A DNA stretch of 64,000 nt from Plazaster borealis (lineage: Eukaryota > Echinodermata > Asteroidea > Forcipulatida > Labidiasteridae): contig CM037462.1 in the NCBI GenBank assembly GCA_021014325.1, forward strand, positions 10,770,501 through 10,834,500. Direction: 5' to 3'. How positions within the stretch are numbered: position 1 is the stretch's first letter; each line of letters starts with the position of its first letter. Under the pieces are notes generated by a model, which made no database searches, was not told the DNA's origin, and saw only the letters and a program-made list of their open reading frames with translations. Of this stretch, positions 61,595-64,000 are shown one piece after another. The position numbers and the translations under genes were made by a program.

Positions 61595-62365
61595 GTAAGG
61601 GTTTGGAATTGGTAGTCAGAAGCAAACTAACAAAAAGGTAAAAAATAATACCAAAATTGTACAAAAAGTAATTTCAAGAGAGAAACTTGAAAGAAAATCG
61701 AGCAAATATAAATTGACAAAATTATTTGAAGGTTTGCAAGGGAGGTTGGGGGTACATCAGAACTGTTTCTCCTGATTGTGAACAAAGCTACAGTTCTTCT
61801 CAGAACCTCTCTTGGTTCTTCTTAGGACCACATTTACTCACTTGAGTGCCTCCGCAAACCCACAAACTGTCAAGTTTTTCCCTTTAACACTCATTTATAC
61901 CCAGAATGCAAGAATGAACATTGTTATGTTGGGTTTTGCTCTGCGGCTGTATGCATAAGATATTAAGTGCATATATACATGAGGTGGTTTATTAATGACG
62001 TTCCACGAGACGACGCTGAAGCGTGAACGGTTTTCTCTCTTGTAATTTGAGGCCATCATGACTCATCACTTTGCGATCGTTAATGCAAGCTCTGGCTCAC
62101 TAGACAACAGCAACCGCATTCATATCTGTCTATAAGACAAATTGATATGACTACAATATGATTCACATATGCTCAGGGGCAGGATGTTTTCCGAGCTGTG
62201 TGTTGAGGGGGAAAAAAAAGAGTTTATTTCGTTTTGGCGTCATGCATTTGGTCAGTCTGTAGAACCCTTATCTTGCCATGCGTATCGAAGCCTTGCGGGC
62301 ACATCAAGGTTTTGGAACAAATCGTTGTATATTTGTACAAACGCAATCTACATATCAGTGCTTTA
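61595..62365. other. Rab3 intron 3, unassigned
   Basis: No exon or repeat family recognised. The 131-codon frame at 62169-62564 overlaps repeat H and is not credible. Confidence 0.4.
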
Positions 62366-62367
62366 CA

Positions 62368-62612
62368 AGGCTCAAATTTTACACTGGACCACAGGCCTGA
62401 GGCCAGTAGTTTTAGTGTTTGGCCAGTTAACTCATGACCAGACAAGTCCGGTGGTCTTGTGTTTTTTTCAATTGAACAATAATAGCCTACCTCACTTTGT
62501 AATATGTTGTTCTCATTTTGCTTCTGGTCTTGTCAAAACAATTCTGGTCCAGCCAACATTTTGAGTGACAAGCCCCTTGGTCTTGTGGATTTTTCCCAAA
62601 ATCGAGCCCTGT
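62368..62612 (+). mobile_element. Dispersed repeat 'H', copy 3 (short)
   Basis: AGGCTCAAATTTTACACTGG left, AAAATCGAGCCCTG right. Missing the TGTTGACTTTGAGTC centre of copies 1 and 2. Confidence 0.75.
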
Positions 62613-62739
62613 TTATTCTGTACAATCCACATGACAAGAAACTGAATACGCAGTTCAGTAAGTGTGTAGAACTTGACTGCATGCGTAACGCAAAAAGCAA
62701 TCCAAATGCGTATGAGTAAAAATGAGGAGTGTTCACCCT

Positions 62740-63192
62740 CAACAGTGGTCCGCTGGCTAAATGCCAGTTAAATCACCACAGGACCAGTCAGAATGTTTTC
62801 CAACTAGTCCGGGTAAAGTAAACCTTTGGTTTGTGGAACCGTTAGATTGTTTTAATCCTACATATAAATGTAGATAAACAATAAAACTAACCTGTGAAAA
62901 TTTCATTTCAAAAGGTGGTCGCGTTTTTGAGATATTGCCGAAAATCTGGAGTGGTTATGTTTATGCAGGAAGAATAATCCATTATTGGAATACACAATCT
63001 GGGAAACGTATCTGACAGTATTGTTTCTCAGATTCAAATTTTGGGGGATAAAAACTAACCACATTACTTCGAAAGTGAAATGATTCTCAAGCTGCTTTAT
63101 ACTATCAAAAGCTGCTGTACTTCTAACCAAGTATGTTTTTATTGCCATTAATTCTAAGAGTGATTACCAAACGTATACCTTCCCTTTAAGAT
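62740..63192. repeat. Repeat 'I' fragment followed by TTAA-type element 'BB', copy 2
   Basis: 62740-62808 (GTGGTCCGCTGGCTAAATGC, GACCAGTCAGAATG) is I in reverse. 62812-63192 is BB: AAAGTAAACCTTTGGTTTGT left and ACGTATACCTTCCCTTTAA right as inverted ends. Confidence 0.7.
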
Positions 63193-63267
63193 TATTGCTT
63201 CCCATGCCTGCGTGTAAGCGTCTGTTTGTTCATATTGCTTCAAATTACATAGCCCCGTGAAAAGAAA

Positions 63268-63368
63268 CCCCAGAATGCAGACCAGTGAAAAAGCTGGGGG
63301 ACCAGTGAAATGACAAACTAACTGGTCCTGCTGGCTAGTCACTGAAAAAGCTAAGGGCAAACCCTGAT
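63268..63368 (-). repeat. Repeat 'I', fragment
   Basis: ACTGGTCCTGCTGGCTAGTC, ACTGAAAAAGCTAAGGGCAA: complement of the left part of 53315-53400. Confidence 0.65.
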
Positions 63369-63379
63369 GAAGACTAAGG

Positions 63380-63625
63380 ATCGTTTCACACGAGGGAGTG
63401 CACAAGGTGCCTTGCGAAAAATTACACTAGCGTAAGTTTTTGTCGTAGGTCAGTACCTACTACAACATTTCACAATGTTTGAGAAAATTTCGCAAGGAAT
63501 GTAGAACATGTAAAAAACTGCTGTCCTTTCACACGAAGCTCATTTTGTAACATTTCACAAACATTGAGAAAATTTCGCCAGGAATGTTGGTTTTTTTACG
63601 TCGTGTGAAAAGGGCTTAAGGCGCT
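63380..63625. repeat. Short inverted-repeat element with internal duplication
   Basis: TTTCACACGAGGG (about 63384) and CGTGTGAAAAGGGC (about 63602) are partly complementary ends. Inside, ACATTTCACAA ... TGAGAAAATTTCGC(A/C)AGGAATGT occurs twice (about 63465 and 63548). Confidence 0.6.
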
Positions 63626-64000
63626 TTCAAATTGTTCTCAGACATTAACATAAATTGTAGGTTCTCAGTCACCGACATGCCATTAACATGTCTGTGTCCG
63701 GGTGGGGGGGGGGGGCTCCTACTATTGTGCCTGTGTTTGTCACGGTTGTCCGTGTTGCTTTAAGGAATGAGATAGCAGGTCCAGAAGTTCAAGCCCAAGA
63801 AGGCAAGGATACTTTTTTTGAAGAAAAAATATACTTTATTATTGTTATTATTATTATTTATTTATTTGTTTTATTCGGCCAAGATTTCAACAAACATTCA
63901 ACGATACAAGAAACTAACATATGTTTACATTGATAATAGATGTAGATTAAATAAATTAGATAAACATATTTTTCATAATCTGTTTACAATTATTATTTAT

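Noticed and set aside
62169..62564. 131-codon plus-strand frame
   Set aside because: Overlaps repeat H across half its length and its protein is not conserved in the other H copies.
59007..64000. Search for the final Rab3 coding exon
   Set aside because: No frame in this interval encodes the expected FEFFE.SAK.N block or a C-terminal cysteine motif, so the exon is taken to lie beyond the window.
1..64000. LTR retrotransposons, CRISPR arrays, integrons, bacterial-type operons
   Set aside because: No long direct terminal repeats with primer-binding sites, no regularly spaced repeats with unique spacers and no compact gene strings are present. The DNA is plainly metazoan.

Overview
The window is AT-rich, repeat-dense eukaryotic DNA with widely spaced exons and GT-AG introns. 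It fits a marine deuterostome invertebrate. An echinoderm, probably a sea star, is my best guess, from the PSMG3 and Rab3 sequences and from recollection of the repeat families rather than any search. No operons, CRISPR arrays, rRNA genes or intact autonomous transposons are visible, and the longest open frame (204 codons) is a by-product of a 45-bp minisatellite.

Layout: 1-18.6 kb is non-genic repeat mosaic: short inverted-repeat elements flanked by TTAA, a palindromic element carrying a tRNA-like module, a foldback element, a hAT-like element and a Harbinger-like insertion. At 18.6-24.6 kb lies a head-to-head gene pair. On the minus strand is a candidate first exon of an unrecognised type II membrane protein (18627-18929). 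On the plus strand is a complete four-exon PSMG3 (proteasome assembly chaperone 3) gene, 19450-24606. From 24.6 to 40.6 kb is intergenic repeat mosaic. From 40599 to the right edge runs a Rab3 small-GTPase gene whose first three coding exons are visible (40599-40829, 53707-53825, 58882-59006). Its last coding exon or exons lie beyond the window, and a non-coding exon is implied upstream.

The two recognised genes are functionally unrelated: proteasome alpha-ring assembly in the cytosol, and regulated vesicle exocytosis. The most interesting material is in the repeats: an inverted-repeat element with an internal tRNA-like promoter (at least seven copies plus one head-to-head pair), elements joined through a shared TTAA, a 45-bp minisatellite in Rab3 intron 1 whose every unit contains a back-to-back AG|GT splice-like site, and a 138-bp tandem duplication that runs into the acceptor of Rab3 exon 2. 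LINE material survives only as 3' ends.
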